Below, in pieces: positions 48,319-59,640 of a DNA stretch of 64,000 bases. The DNA comes from Rutidosis leptorrhynchoides. Lineage: Eukaryota; Streptophyta; Magnoliopsida; Asterales; Asteraceae. A model generated the notes under the pieces. The model ran no database searches and had not been told where the DNA came from. It saw only the letters and a program-made list of their open reading frames with translations. Position numbers and translations under genes: made by a program. The stretch's first letter is position 1, and every line of letters begins with the position of its first letter. The DNA is taken from assembly GCF_046630445.1 (NCBI RefSeq), contig NC_092337.1:357112001-357176000 (forward strand), in the 5' to 3' direction.

Positions 48319-50595
48319 TGTAACATCCCGCCTTTTCCGTTTACTTTTCCGTTTAATTATTTAAAGTCTGTTATATGTTTATAACATCCCTCGTTAATAC
48401 TCGTTTTAAAAATATCTCGTTTAGGTAATTCACGCATCCGCAACCGAACTCGAGGACTAAAATTGCCAAAATATCAAAGAGGTGACTAGCTTTTTGACTA
48501 GTCAACCCACCTCCCCATTTTTCTTTTTCATTTCATTTCCATTTTCATTAAATACTTTCCAAATTTCTCTCAAATCTTCAAACAAGGAATCATCATCTAT
48601 TTTCAATCGATCAAGCTTCAATCCAAACAAATTACATATTTGGAATCCTTGCAACTTCCTCTTCTATTCCATACCGATTTCATCAAGTTTGGGTAACTTT
48701 CTAAAATCACTAGATTTTGTGTTCTTGATATTTTGAACTTATAAAGTTGTTATTTAGTTTCTATGGCTCAAGTCTAAAATGAATATATGATTTATATGCT
48801 CAATTTCATTATTTGAAGTAACTAGCTTGAGTATGAACTTTGGTGTGTTTGATTTGGTGATTTGGTTGCTTGAATGTTGTTAAATGTTATAAATGCATAT
48901 ATTAAATATGTTCCTAGTATCACTAGCTTCAAATTGATGTGTAGGTTGCTTGAGAAAACTCCATAAACTTGATTAATGATTTTGGTGAATTTGGGTTAGG
49001 GTTTGATAAGCTTGAAATGGATATTTGATGCATTGAATACCATGAATTATTGTTAGTAAGTAGTTAGTGGTCTTGTATGCTTGATTATCTACAAAACGGC
49101 GTGTTTTATGTGTTTATTAAATGCCCGAATCATAAATGTGCACTTGTAAGATTTGAAGCATTAAATGTGTGCATTGATTGATTAATTGATTTGAAAAGTC
49201 GGTTATTGCAAATAATGTTTTTGGTTGGTGAAATGTATTTAGTTGTGTTCTTTATCAAATTAGCTTTCCAACGATGTAAAATGCGTGTCGTAAGATTTTA
49301 CGGTTTGTGATTTATGTCAAAATGAAGTTTGATTTGAGAATTGGACAATTGAGACTGACCAGGTACCAGCACCCGTTGATCGCCGCGGCGCGGCAATCCT
49401 GGGTTGCGGCGCGACATATAACGTGTTCAGGTTCTAACCTACATGTCAATTATATGAAAAATGTTTGGCACAATATGGACCTCCGATTCACATGAGACTT
49501 GTTCTAACATGCTTATATATGAATAACTAGCATAGAAAAATAGTTCGAGACCCGACCCGAACGTGTTGACTTTTTCGTTGACTTTGACCGACCGAAGTTC
49601 GACTTTTTGTCAAACTTAACCAAATGATTATGCAACCTTCCTAACTTGTTTCTATACTTGTATCTTGCATGAAACTTGACAATTTGATTCACATGCTACA
49701 TAATCGAGTCATAACGAGCCATATGACTAATTGAACTTCTTTGATCAAACATGATTATCAATATTGATACAACCTATTTGTTTAGGTCAAGACTAGCATT
49801 GTTCTTTGCACACGTCACTTGTCGAAGTACTTATTTACTCTTACGCTTAAGGTGAGATCATAGTCCCACTTTTTACTCTTTTGAACTAACTCTTGGGATG
49901 AGAAAACATAAACGCTTCTTTTAACTAAGTGAACACAAGTACATGAAAACAAACATTCTACATACGAGTTTAGAACAAAAATCCTCAATTCGATTATCAT
50001 TAGTTACACTTGACCGTGTAAGCGAGAACTTATGTTATATGGCCATATGGGTTTGATAAACCCTCATTCGGACGGTTCGCTACCGTTATTCGGATGAAAT
50101 ATATTTTTGGGAAACAGTGTATGTTCTAACACTATTGTGATAGGGTACTATTGAAGGAAACGTTAAGCCTTGATAATTGGGTGCTCGTGAATATTAACTT
50201 TTAGAATGTATTACTATTTATCAATGATGCAAATCTTGTGGTTCGACGTACTTTTACTCATTTACTTACTTAAACCTATGATTTCACCAACGTTTTCGTT
50301 GACAGATTTCTATGTTTTTCTCAGGTCCTTGATCATTAGGTGATACATGCTTCCGCACATTCTTTTTGATACTTGCTTTGGATGTCGAGTATACTTGCAT
50401 ATGTGTAGCGTCTTTTGACTACTTTAAACTGTGTCGCACGTGTTTCATTTGTACTTTAAACATCGTTATGTACTAGTTATGGAAACTACTTTTGTAAACT
50501 TTGAAACATCCACACTTATGAAATGAATGCGACATATTTTCGGTCAAACTTTGTCTTAAGGACTTTGTCAAACATGATTTGGTCGGGTCGCTACA
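48319..50595 (+). repeat. Element B 3' LTR
   Basis: 2277 bp, about 36 bp shorter than its partner near the 3' end. Ends gggtcgctaca before the gataa duplication. Confidence 0.92.
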
Positions 50596-50962
50596 GATAA
50601 CGGGTCGTTTGAGTCCGACCCGACCCAATTAAACCCATCGCCCAAGCGATCCACCCGTACACAATTTCATCCACCCGATTCAACTTTCCAACAAAGAATA
50701 AACCCACCGGTAGATCAAACATGTGGATAACACCATCAAGGCAGCCATGTGAGAACGCAATCACACCCTTGATCTTCCACATAACCGCTTTTGCTTTCAC
50801 CATTGGAACATCGACCACATACGTGCGCACGTCTTTTGACAAACCCGATTTTCCATCCCGAGCCAACTCCCACTGTACGGATGTATCATTAACCATGACT
50901 CTTAAGAAAACCTCTTGTTCATCTTCCTCGGTCGACCACAACAAAGTTGCCATTAGAGAAGA

Positions 50963-52272
50963 TCAACCCGAAGTACCGAAAGCTCTAGTATACCCAATTC
51001 GACCCGAATTTTCACTAGCTTCAACTCCCTTTGAGCTCCCACTCAAACAAGATCCCTCGACAATTCCGAAAAGCATTAGCATGCTAGGACTTTTGACATC
51101 CACAAAATCACCTAGCCATTCCTCTTTAGGAACTTCAAGCATATACATGGTTCCCCTTTTAAACCCGCGAGCAACCACATAATCTCCCTTAAACACTACC
51201 CACTTTTGATCTCCAAATAGGACATGACAATTATCGTCATCCATTTGCCCAATCAAAATCAACCGACTATTGAGCTTTGGAACGAACCGCACATTCCTCA
51301 AGATCCAAGCATAATTCAAGTGTCTAACCACGAGATCACCAATACCCGCAATTTCAAGTATACTCCCATTTGCAACTCGAACCTTACCGGAGTATTCCTT
51401 GAAGTTCACCATCTCGTTCATGAATGGGGTAACATAATACGAGGCACTCGAATCTAAAACCCAAGATTCGTCAAGAACCTCTTTTTGGCAAATCAACGCA
51501 TCTTCGATCACCACAGTCGATACGCTCTCACCCGAGTTAAGACTCGGGCACTTTGACTTATATTGACCAACTTGTTGGCAATTCCAACACACCCCGTTCT
51601 TGCTCCTGGACGGACTTCTTGACCTAGTTCTTCCCCGATTAATACTTAGAGCAGAACCCGAACTTCCATTCGAATCTTTCCTACGAATACCTTCGCTAAG
51701 AATCAAATCCCGGATTCCTTCAAAAGTTAACTTAGTAGTTCCGGTTGAACCACTAACTGTCATAACCGTACTGGCCCAACTCTCGAGCAATGAAGATAGC
51801 AAAAACAACGCCTCAAGCTCATTATCGAATTTAATATTTACCGATTTCAACCGTGTTAAAATCGAATTAAATTCGTTAACATGATCCACCGCCGAGGAAC
51901 CCTCCATCATCCTAGCATTCACCATTGCCGAATCAAAAAAACTTTATTCAAAGCGGATGGCTTTTTATACATGTTAGATAAAGCCGCAAGCAATCCCGCC
52001 ATTGTGGTTTCACCCATGATGTTGTAAGCAACGTTCTTGGCCAGAAAAAGTCGAACAACTCCTAGGGCTTGCCTATCCAACAACTCCCACTCGCCTTGAG
52101 TTATCTCTTCCAGTTTAACACTCTTCAAAGGTTGGTAAAGCTTCTTTTGATAGAGCACATCTTCAATTTGCATCTTCCAAAAGCTAAATTCATTCCCATC
52201 AAACTTGTCAATTTTCACATCACTCTTTTCCGCCATTGTTCCAGTGAAACCGAACCAAAGCTCTGATACCAC
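50963..52272 (-). mobile_element. Element A gag-protease region
   Basis: On the minus strand the gag region begins near 52236 with MAEKSDVKIDKFDGNEFSFW, the conserved start of plant copia gag (DUF4219/UBN2-type). Further on lie LLSSLLESWASTVMTVS, a CCHC-type knuckle CWNCQQVGQYKSKC with glutamine at the usual glycine-histidine zone, and the protease-like WVLDSSASYYVTP (family form is DSGAS). An unrecognised open stretch of about 120 codons follows at 50953-50591 with no pol domain. It is a broken fossil; the lack of RT and integrase suggests a family that depended on other copia elements. Confidence 0.8.
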
Positions 52273-52273
52273 T

Positions 52274-52756
52274 TGTTAGGAATGAAGCACGTGAGCCCTA
52301 ACAAGACTGGATAACCTTAGGTTATCAAACCCACTTACAATAAACGAAAATAATTGATGTTTATGAAGAAACTAGCAAAAACCGATAAAGACAATAGAAT
52401 TTAACGAGGTTATATGTAATCACGAATGATTACTTTAATCATCGGCCACCAAAGAGAGTTCTTTTATTGATAAAATTCGTGGATACATGTATGGGTTACA
52501 ATAAGATGCTTAAATAGGAAAAACTAAACAAAGAAATAGCTTTGGGAACAAGAAAACTCGATTTTGGAAACTTCCTCGCAGACGAAGCCGCGCCGCGCCT
52601 TTAAGGAAAAATTCGAAACAAAAGTTTTCTTCAGCTCGACCCTTGTCCACACTCTAGGCCACGTCGCGCCTAGGAGAGGCCGCGATGCGCCTCCACCGGT
52701 GAACCGAATTCTTCCTTTTTTTCGAATCCTTGTTTAACTCGCTTCGCACTCCAACA
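52274..52756 (-). repeat. Element A 5' LTR
   Basis: 483 bp, paired with 27173-27656. GC words at 52587-52599 and 52657-52691 differ in unit number from those of the other LTR. Confidence 0.88.
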
Positions 52757-52761
52757 GATTG

Positions 52762-53850
52762 GGTATAGGAAGTCTTAATTTGTTCAATGTTGCTTTTCTC
52801 TTAAAGTGGTATTGGCGTACATTTTCTAATCCAACTATCCCATGGGTGAGGCTTTTAAAATATATTCACTGTGATGACTTGGGATTTACTTATAGAGGCT
52901 GTAAGTTTCGTGGTACATGGAGTTTACTCCCTCATAATGTTGTCCAGCGAATTCTTGGTAACGGTCTTAACATTTGTTTCTGGACTGATAAGTGGGTAGG
53001 TTATACTCCTTTGGCTGTATCCTTCAATCGTTTATACCGACTCGAAACTCATAAAGATTATAGTGTTAGAGATAGATTTAACGGGACTAATTCACGTGGT
53101 CTTGGTCCCGTACTTCATCACCTTCGTGCAATGTCTCAGGTCTTCAGAATCTGATCTGCAGCTCGACATTCTCTGATGAAGTTGATTCATGGAAAGGGCT
53201 TATTGAGGACGATGGGAAGTTTACTGTTAAAGGTACTCGCACAGTCATAGAAGAATCCATTTTACCATCTTTATCACTCTAACAAGATGGTTTATATCAG
53301 TGCTGATAAATGTTAATCTGTTCATTTGGAGGCTTCTTTTGGATCGTCTCCCGAATAGACTAAATATTGCTCTTCGTGGTTTCTATGCTGATTCTATAAT
53401 TTGTCCATTATGTAGTATCGGGGTGGGGGGCGAGACTATATGTTTATTTTTTGTAACACGTTCTCAACGATTCGGCAACAAATCAAGAAATGGACGTGTA
53501 TTAATTGGCCTACTTTTCATACGACTTCTGATTACCTTACGTGGATCGACACTCTTCAAGGCAATTGAGTTCGGTTTCATCGACTTTATTGCATTATGAC
53601 GGCTTCTCTCTGGTGGATGTGGCGGTACATAAATGATTTTATTTTTGGGTCTCGTAGTATTAAATAGTTAATTTGTTTGATGCTATTAGATTAACTTCTT
53701 TTTCTTGGTTGAAGGCTAGGAGAAAGTTTGCATCAAATTGAGCAACTTGGCTTGACAATCCTATATAATCTTTTTTTATCTGTGCATGTTGCTAGCTTCT
53801 TGCCAGTCTTCATTTTATAATATAATAAATTTGACCGTTCAAAAAAAATC
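52762..53850 (+). pseudogene. LINE ORF2 C-terminal pseudogene, right part
   Basis: Continues the frame broken by copia A: GIGSLNLFNVAFLLKWYWRT, then a WVRLLKYI stretch, GNGLNICFWTDKWVG (about 52951-52995) and the LYRLET segment, as in the LINE at 16798-17727. The frame ends at 53154. A later piece (53300-53599) has VNLFIWRLLLDRLPNRLNIA and ICPLC of the zf-RVT motif, but the usual histidine and last cysteine of that motif are gone. At least one frameshift or stop separates the two pieces, and several more lie in the tail. The A run is at 53841-53848. It is an old 5'-truncated relic whose decay is clearly greater than that of the LINE at 16743. Confidence 0.85.
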
Positions 53851-53914
53851 ATTCATGTACCATCCATAATTAGTATATTATAGTAATAATAAAGCCCGTC
53901 CCGTTATAATATTA

Positions 53915-54016
53915 ATTAGAAATTTATTATTGATGGTATACTAATAGTGGATGTTACTGTTCATGAATCAGAAACTATTAGTATATTATGTAGTAAAGTA
54001 ATATTAATAGTAATAG
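53915..54016. repeat. Second copy of a host tandem repeat unit
   Basis: attattgatggtatactaat at 53926 matches 26914-26933, and the following gttcatgaatca and attagtatattatgtagtaa match the bases bounding the LINE. The LINE inserted into the first unit of this pair. Confidence 0.75.
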
Positions 54017-54023
54017 TAATATT

Positions 54024-54451
54024 CACCGTTGCAAAAGACCCCGTCTCAAGCCGTTGCGATGCCTGTTGCGACGGTTTGGTGACTACCCCGTCCAGTCTCG
54101 AAGAAAACAACGTCTAATATGACTGTCAACGATAAAAATTCGGGTCAATGTTGAAAAAAATCGGGTCAAAGTCTGTCAAAATTCGAAAAAACCAGAAAGT
54201 CGGTAAAATCGGTCAAATTTATCGTATTTTAGTTAAACATTTTTGTATTGAATTAACGGTGATAGCGATTATGAGTACAAATTAGTCAATTAAAGTTTTG
54301 GCTTTAAATCATGTATACGTATATACATTTATATACTTATATATATTTAAAAGTCAACTTTGGTCAACGTCCGTCTCGACCCCGTCTTGAACGTCTTGAC
54401 CTTTTTAGGACCCGACTGTCTCGACCCCGTCTCACGTCTTTTGCAACCTTG
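54024..54451. mobile_element. hAT-like non-autonomous element, 8-bp target duplication
   Basis: Ends caccgttgcaaaagac and, reversed, caaggttgcaaaagac enclose 428 bp. The flanking 8-mers are both gtaatatt (54016-54023 and 54452-54459), the target length of hAT elements. Subterminal ccccgtctc / gagacgggg words are repeated. No coding sequence. Confidence 0.85.
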
Positions 54452-54656
54452 GTAATATTAATAGTAATAATAATGTCATTAGCAATTAAATTGTGTGGTT
54501 AAATTGTTTAGAGACTAAAATGTCATCACATGACATGACATGTACATGTTAACCTTGGTAATATTAATAGTAATAATAATGTCATTAGCAATTAAATTGT
54601 GTGGTTAAATTGTTTAGAGACTAAAATGTCATCACATGACATGACATGTACATGTT
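54445..54656. repeat. Exact two-copy tandem duplication, 106-bp unit
   Basis: aaccttggtaatattaatag at 54445 recurs at 54551, and the copies appear identical to the acatgtacatgtta end. The unit begins seven bases inside the hAT-like element's right end. Confidence 0.95.
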
Positions 54657-55054
54657 AGGATGTAACGAACTACTATAAGAGACATTAGACTAAAGGATTA
54701 TCGGTGAAAGAAAACGAAGAATGATTCACGTAATTTTGAAAATATAAGGCCCGTCAATATAATTATGGGTGAATTATAGGAATCAATGGTATAATTTACT
54801 ACCTTCTCTATGTTTTGATCGTTTCACATCATAAACCTTAGACGTCAATTAACGCAGCGTGATCGAGCATATTTGGGTCCCATCACGCCCCCATAGCGTT
54901 GTTATGGGGCGCGATCGAGTTCGAATTTTGCAGGCGTGATGCTTGCATCACTTGCAGGTGATGGAAGTTTGATCGAATCAGGTGAGGCCACGTGTTCATG
55001 ACCGTTAAAATTGAGCTGTTTGAATTTTTTTTATTTTTTATTTTTATTTTTTTC
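54657..55054. other. Upstream region of the Harbinger transposase, no gene
   Basis: No coding frame. 54888-54908 is a hairpin, cccccatagcg with a gttgttatgggg partner, next to gcgatcgag / gtgatcgag words. The stretch may include the transposon's own left end, but I could not find the inverted partner in the window. Confidence 0.5.
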
Positions 55055-55062
55055 TATAAATA
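55055..55062 (+). promoter_or_regulatory. TATA box upstream of the transposase
   Basis: tataaata lies 79 bp before the ATG at 55141, after a T-rich stretch. Confidence 0.55.
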
Positions 55063-55140
55063 CGCTAACTCTTATACTATTTTTCACACACATTTCATTC
55101 AATATTATTAAGATTCCTATTCTACACTTCAAAAAACAAA

Positions 55141-55963
55141 ATGGTACGAGGGTTGTTCCAAATGTTTAATATTTGGGATTCCGACGATGAAGAGGATTTG
55201 GATTTTTTACGAGAAATGACTGAAGAATTGGATGCTGAAGAAGCTGCCAATGATGAACGAGTTCGAAAACCTCGAGTTTACCTTCGTAGAGATCGTGAAG
55301 AAGGAGGTAAAGATTTACACAAACATTATTTTCAAGAGCATCCAACATATCTTGATCGTTGGTTTAGAAGACGTTTTAGAATGAGTAGAGATTTATTTTT
55401 ACGCATCCAAAATGACATACTTAGTTATGATGTAGAACCTTTACCTAGTCATTTCGAGTATTTTATACAAAAAAGAGATGTGCTTGGTAGACTAGGTTTT
55501 ACTACCGAGCAAAAGATTACATCTGCGTTGCGTCAATTGGCGTATGGTACAGCAGCAGACATGTTTGATAAATATTCACAAATGTAGGAAGCCACATCAA
55601 TAATATGTCTTAATATGTTTTGTAAGTGTGTTCTGGAACTTTATGTTGACGAATAATTGAGGAAACCAACTAGTAGCGATATAGCTCGCTTGTATAGCGC
55701 TCATGAAGAAAAGCACGGTATCAAGGGAATGCTTGAAAGCATTGACTGCATGCATTGGAAGTGGAAAAATTGTCCAGTTGCTTGGAAAGGGCAATATACT
55801 AGCGGTCATCAAGGTCACCCAACCATCGTTCTAGAAGCAGTTGCTTCATATGATACGTGGATATGGCATGCATTCTTCGGTGCCGCGGGTGCAAACAATG
55901 ATGTGAATGTTTTGAATCAATCTTCATTATTCGATGACATAAAAAATGGAAATGCACCATTTG
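55141..55963 (+). pseudogene. PIF/Harbinger transposase pseudogene (HARBI1/ALP1-like)
   Basis: A DNA-transposon nuclease of the DDE_Tnp_4 family. It starts MVRGLFQMFNIWDSDDEEDL, followed by a basic stretch and YLDRWFRRRFRMSRDLFLRI and TSALRQLAYGTAADMFDKY, the conserved N-terminal half of plant PIF transposases. The DDE part has GMLESIDCMHWKWKNC (first catalytic Asp), GHPTIVLEAVASYDTWIWHAFFG in the same region and GANNDVNVLNQS (second Asp). One reading frame runs through the whole span but is interrupted by two in-frame stops (tag at 55585, taa at 55654). The last third, with the third acidic residue, is displaced by element E, inserted at 55964. Family length is about 400 residues, so roughly 270 are visible. 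It cannot encode a working enzyme. Best read as an autonomous-type Harbinger copy gone dead. Confidence 0.88.
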
Positions 55964-58900
55964 TGTAGTGACCCGAACTTTTCCATGTTTATATATATTA
56001 ATTGAGATTGATATTTACATGACTAAATGTTTCCAACGTGTTAAGCAATCAAACTTGTTAAGACTTGATTAATTGAAATAGGTTTCATATAGACAATTGA
56101 CCACCTAAGTTGACCGGTGATTCACGAACGTTAAAACTTGTAAAAACTATACGATGATATATATATATATGGTTATATATATAGTTAACATGATTTTATT
56201 ATAAGTAGGTATCTCATTAGGTATTTTAACAATGTGTTATATACATAAAAATAAGACTATTAAATTAAGAAACTCGAAAACGATATATATAATGATTATC
56301 GTTATAACAACGTCTTACTAGGTACATATGAATCATATTAAGATATTGATACACTTGGTTAATTATGTTAAATGATAAGTAAATATATCATTAAGTGTAT
56401 TAACAATGAACTACATATGTAAAAATAAGACTACTAACTTAATGATTTCGAAACGAGACATATATGTAACGATTATCATTGTAATGACATTTAACTGTAT
56501 ATATATCATACTAAGATATATTATATATCATAATATCATGATAATGTAACAATTTAACATCTCATTTGATATAATAAACAATGGGTTAACAATATTTAAC
56601 AAGATCGTTAACCTAAAGGTTTCAAAACAACATTTACATGTAACGACTAACGATGACTTAACGACTCAGTTAAAATGTATATACATGTAGTGTTTTAATA
56701 TGTATTCATACACTTTTGAAAGATCAAGACACATATCAAAATACTTCTACTTAACAAAAATGCTTACAAATACATCCTCGTTCAGTTCCATCAACAATTC
56801 TACTCGTATGCACCCGTATTCGTACTCGTACAATACACAGCTTTTAGATATATATACTATTGGTATATACACTCCAATGATCAGATCTTAGCAGCCCATG
56901 TGAGTCACCTAACACATGTGGGAACCATCATTTGGCAACTAGCATGAAATATCTCATAAAATTACAAAAATATGAGTAATCATTCATGACTTATTTACAT
57001 GAAAACAAAATTACACATCCTTTATATCTAATCCATATACCAATGACCAAAAACACCTACAAACACTTTCATTCTTCAATTTTCTTTATCTAAGTGATCT
57101 CTCTCAAGTTCTATCTTCAAGTTCTAAGTGTTCTTCATAAATTCCATAAGTATAGTTTCATAAAAATCAAGAATACTTTCAAGTTTGCAAGTCTACTTCC
57201 AAGATTTCTAATCCATTCCAAGTAATCATCTAAGATCAAGGAACCTTTGTTATTTACAGTAGGTTATCTTTCTAATTCAAGGTAATATTCATATTCAAAC
57301 TTTGATTCAATTTCTACAACTATAGCAATCTTATTTCGAGTGAAAATCTTACTTGAACTGTTTTCGTGTCATGATTCTGTTTCAAGAACTTTCAAGCCAT
57401 CCAAGGATCCTTTGAAGCTAGATCCATTTTTCTCATTTCCAGTGGTTTTATCCAGAAAACTTGAGGTAGTAATGATGTTCATAACATCATTCGATTCATA
57501 CATATAAAGCTATCTTATTCGAAGGTTTAAACTTGTAATCACTAGAACATAGTTTAGTTAATTCTAAACTTGTTCGCAAACAAAAGTTAATCCTTCTAAC
57601 TTGACTTTTAAAATCAACTAAACACATGTTCTATATCTATATGATATGCTAACTTTATGAATTAAAACCTGGAAACACGATGAACACAATAAAATCGGAT
57701 ATACGCCGTCGTAGTGAAACCGGGGGCTGTTTTGGTTTGGATAATTAAAAACTATGATAAACTTTGATTTAAAATTTTTTCTTCTGGGAAAATGATTTTT
57801 CTTATGAACATGAAACTATATCCAAAAATCATGGTTAAACTCAAAGTGGAAGTATGTTTTCCAAAATGGTCATCTAGACGTCGTTCTTTCGACTGAAATG
57901 ACTACCTTTACAAAAACGACTTGTAACTTATTTTTCCGACTATAAACCTATACTTTTTCTGTTTAGATTTATAAAATAGAGTTCAATATGAAACTATAGC
58001 AATTTGATTCACTCAAAACGGATTTAAAATGAAGAAGTTATGGGTAAAACAAGATTGGTTATTTTTGCTTGTTGTAACTACGTGAAAATTGGTAACAAAT
58101 CTATATTAATCATATCCTAGCTAACTTATATTATATTATACATGTATTCTAATATATTATGTAATCTTGGGATACCATAGACACGTATGCAAATGTTTTG
58201 ACATATCATATCGACCCATCTATATATATTATTTGGAACAGCCATAGACACTCTATATGCAGTAATGTTGGAGTTAGCTATACAGGGTTGAGGTTGATTT
58301 CAAAAATATATATAGTTTGAGTTGTGATCTATCCTGAGACGTGTATACACTGGGTCGTGGATTGATTCAAGATAATATATATCGATTTATTTCTATACAT
58401 CTAATTATGGACAACTAGTTGTAGGTTACTAACAAGGACAGCTGACTTAATAAACTTAAAACAGTAAAACGTATTAAAAATGTTGTAAATATATTTTGAA
58501 CATACTTTGATATATATGTACATATTTGTTATAGGTTCGTGAATCGACCAGTGGCCAAGTCTTACTTCCCGACGAAGTAAAAAAATATGTGAAAGTGAGT
58601 TATAGTCCCACTTTTAAAATCTAATATTTTTGGGATGAGAATACATGCAGGTTTTATAAATAATTTACAAAATAGATACAAGTGCGTGAAACTACATTCT
58701 ATGGTTGAATTATCGAAATCGAATATGCCCCTTTTTATTAAGTCTGGTAATCTAAGAATTAGGGAACAGACACCCTAATTGACGCGAATACTAAAGATAG
58801 ATCAATTGGGCCTAACAAACCCCATCCAAAGTACCGGATGCTTTAGTACTTCGAAATTTATATCATATCCGAAGGGTGTCCCGGAATGATGGGGATATTC

Positions 58901-59428
58901 TTATATATGCATCTTGTTAATGTCGGTTACCAGGTGTTCACCATATGAATGATTTTTATCTCTATGTATGGGATGTATATTGAAATATGAAATCTTGTGG
59001 TCTATTATTATGATTTGATAATATATAGGTTAAACCTATAACTCACCAACATTTTTGTTGACGTTTTAAGCATGTTTATTCTCAGGTGATTATTAAGAGC
59101 TTTCGCTGTTGCATACTAAAATAAGAACAAGATTTGGAGTCCATGCTTGTATGATATTATGTAAAAACAGCATTCAAGAAACTTATTTTTGATGTAATAT
59201 ATTCTTATTGTAAACCATTATGTAATGGTCGTGTGTAAACGGTATATTTTAGATTATCATTATTTGATAATCTACGTAATGCTTTTAAACCTTTATCGAT
59301 AAAATAAAGGTTATGGTTGTTTTAAAAATGAATGCAGTCTTTGAAAAATGTCTCATATAGAGGTCAAAACCTCGCGACGAAATCAATTAATATGGAACGT
59401 TTATAATCAATATGAACGGGAAATTTCA
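55964..59428 (+). repeat. Element E 5' LTR
   Basis: 3465 bp, tgtagtgacccgaac to gggaaatttca, homologous to the LTRs of C along its length. About 215 bp longer, mostly because a unit of about 175 bp (from about 56211 and again from about 56386) is present twice, in diverged form. No gene. Confidence 0.9.
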
Positions 59429-59430
59429 GT

Positions 59431-59442
59431 TGGTATCAGAGC
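59431..59442 (+). other. Element E primer-binding site
   Basis: tggtatcagagc, the initiator-Met-tRNA complement, two bases after the LTR. Confidence 0.88.
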
Positions 59443-59640
59443 GTTGGTCTTAGAGAACCAGAAAATTGCATTAATGTGTCTTACCGAGTTTGTTAGGATG
59501 CATTAGTGAGTCTGGACTTCGACCTTGTTTTTCTTCAAAAACGATTGCTTAACAATTTTTTTGCTGGAAACTATATATTATTAACGTGTAAATATTATGT
59601 GATTTATTAATCTCTTAACGTGTTTGATATTGTGTGATAG

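Larger units (their letters stand above)
27940..50595 (+). mobile_element. Element B: Tekay-clade chromovirus, split by element C
   Basis: LTRs 27940-30252 and 48319-50595 are flanked by the target duplication gataa (27935-27939 and 50596-50600) and inserted in copia A. Own coding DNA is 30675-32611 and 45756-48284: gag, protease, RT, RNase H, integrase and chromodomain in gypsy order. It is broken, with about six breaks besides the nested element. LTR divergence of about 2% by eye gives roughly 0.8 Myr at an assumed 1.3e-8. Confidence 0.92.
27173..52756 (-). mobile_element. Element A: Ty1/copia-type retrotransposon, gag and protease only
   Basis: LTRs at 27173-27656 and 52274-52756 are flanked by the target duplication gattg (27168-27172 and 52757-52761). 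In the element's orientation (minus) the primer-binding site tggtatcagagc is at 52271-52260, and a purine-rich gtgggagat precedes the 3' LTR. Own internal DNA is about 2 kb: a gag and protease region, and no reverse transcriptase or integrase seen. It is broken, with about two breaks in the gag region besides the nested insertion. LTR divergence of about 4% by eye suggests roughly 1.5 Myr (assumed rate 1.3e-8). Confidence 0.88.
26947..53864 (+). mobile_element. L1-type LINE carrying a four-level nested insertion
   Basis: Target duplications attcatgaaccatc (26947-26960) and attcatgtaccatc (53851-53864, one mismatch, just after an A tail) bound the LINE. Its own DNA is 26961-27172 plus 52762-53850, about 1.3 kb: the 5'-truncated 3' end of ORF2 and the tail. 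Everything between is copia A, with B inside A and C inside B. The left part reads GRLHLIKSILGSVG and, after one frame change, WKIYWLKWD, which are conserved in the plant L1 post-RT region. Confidence 0.9.

Noticed and set aside
50721-51182. 153-codon plus-strand frame
   Set aside because: Antisense of the copia A gag-protease region, which has clear family motifs on the minus strand.
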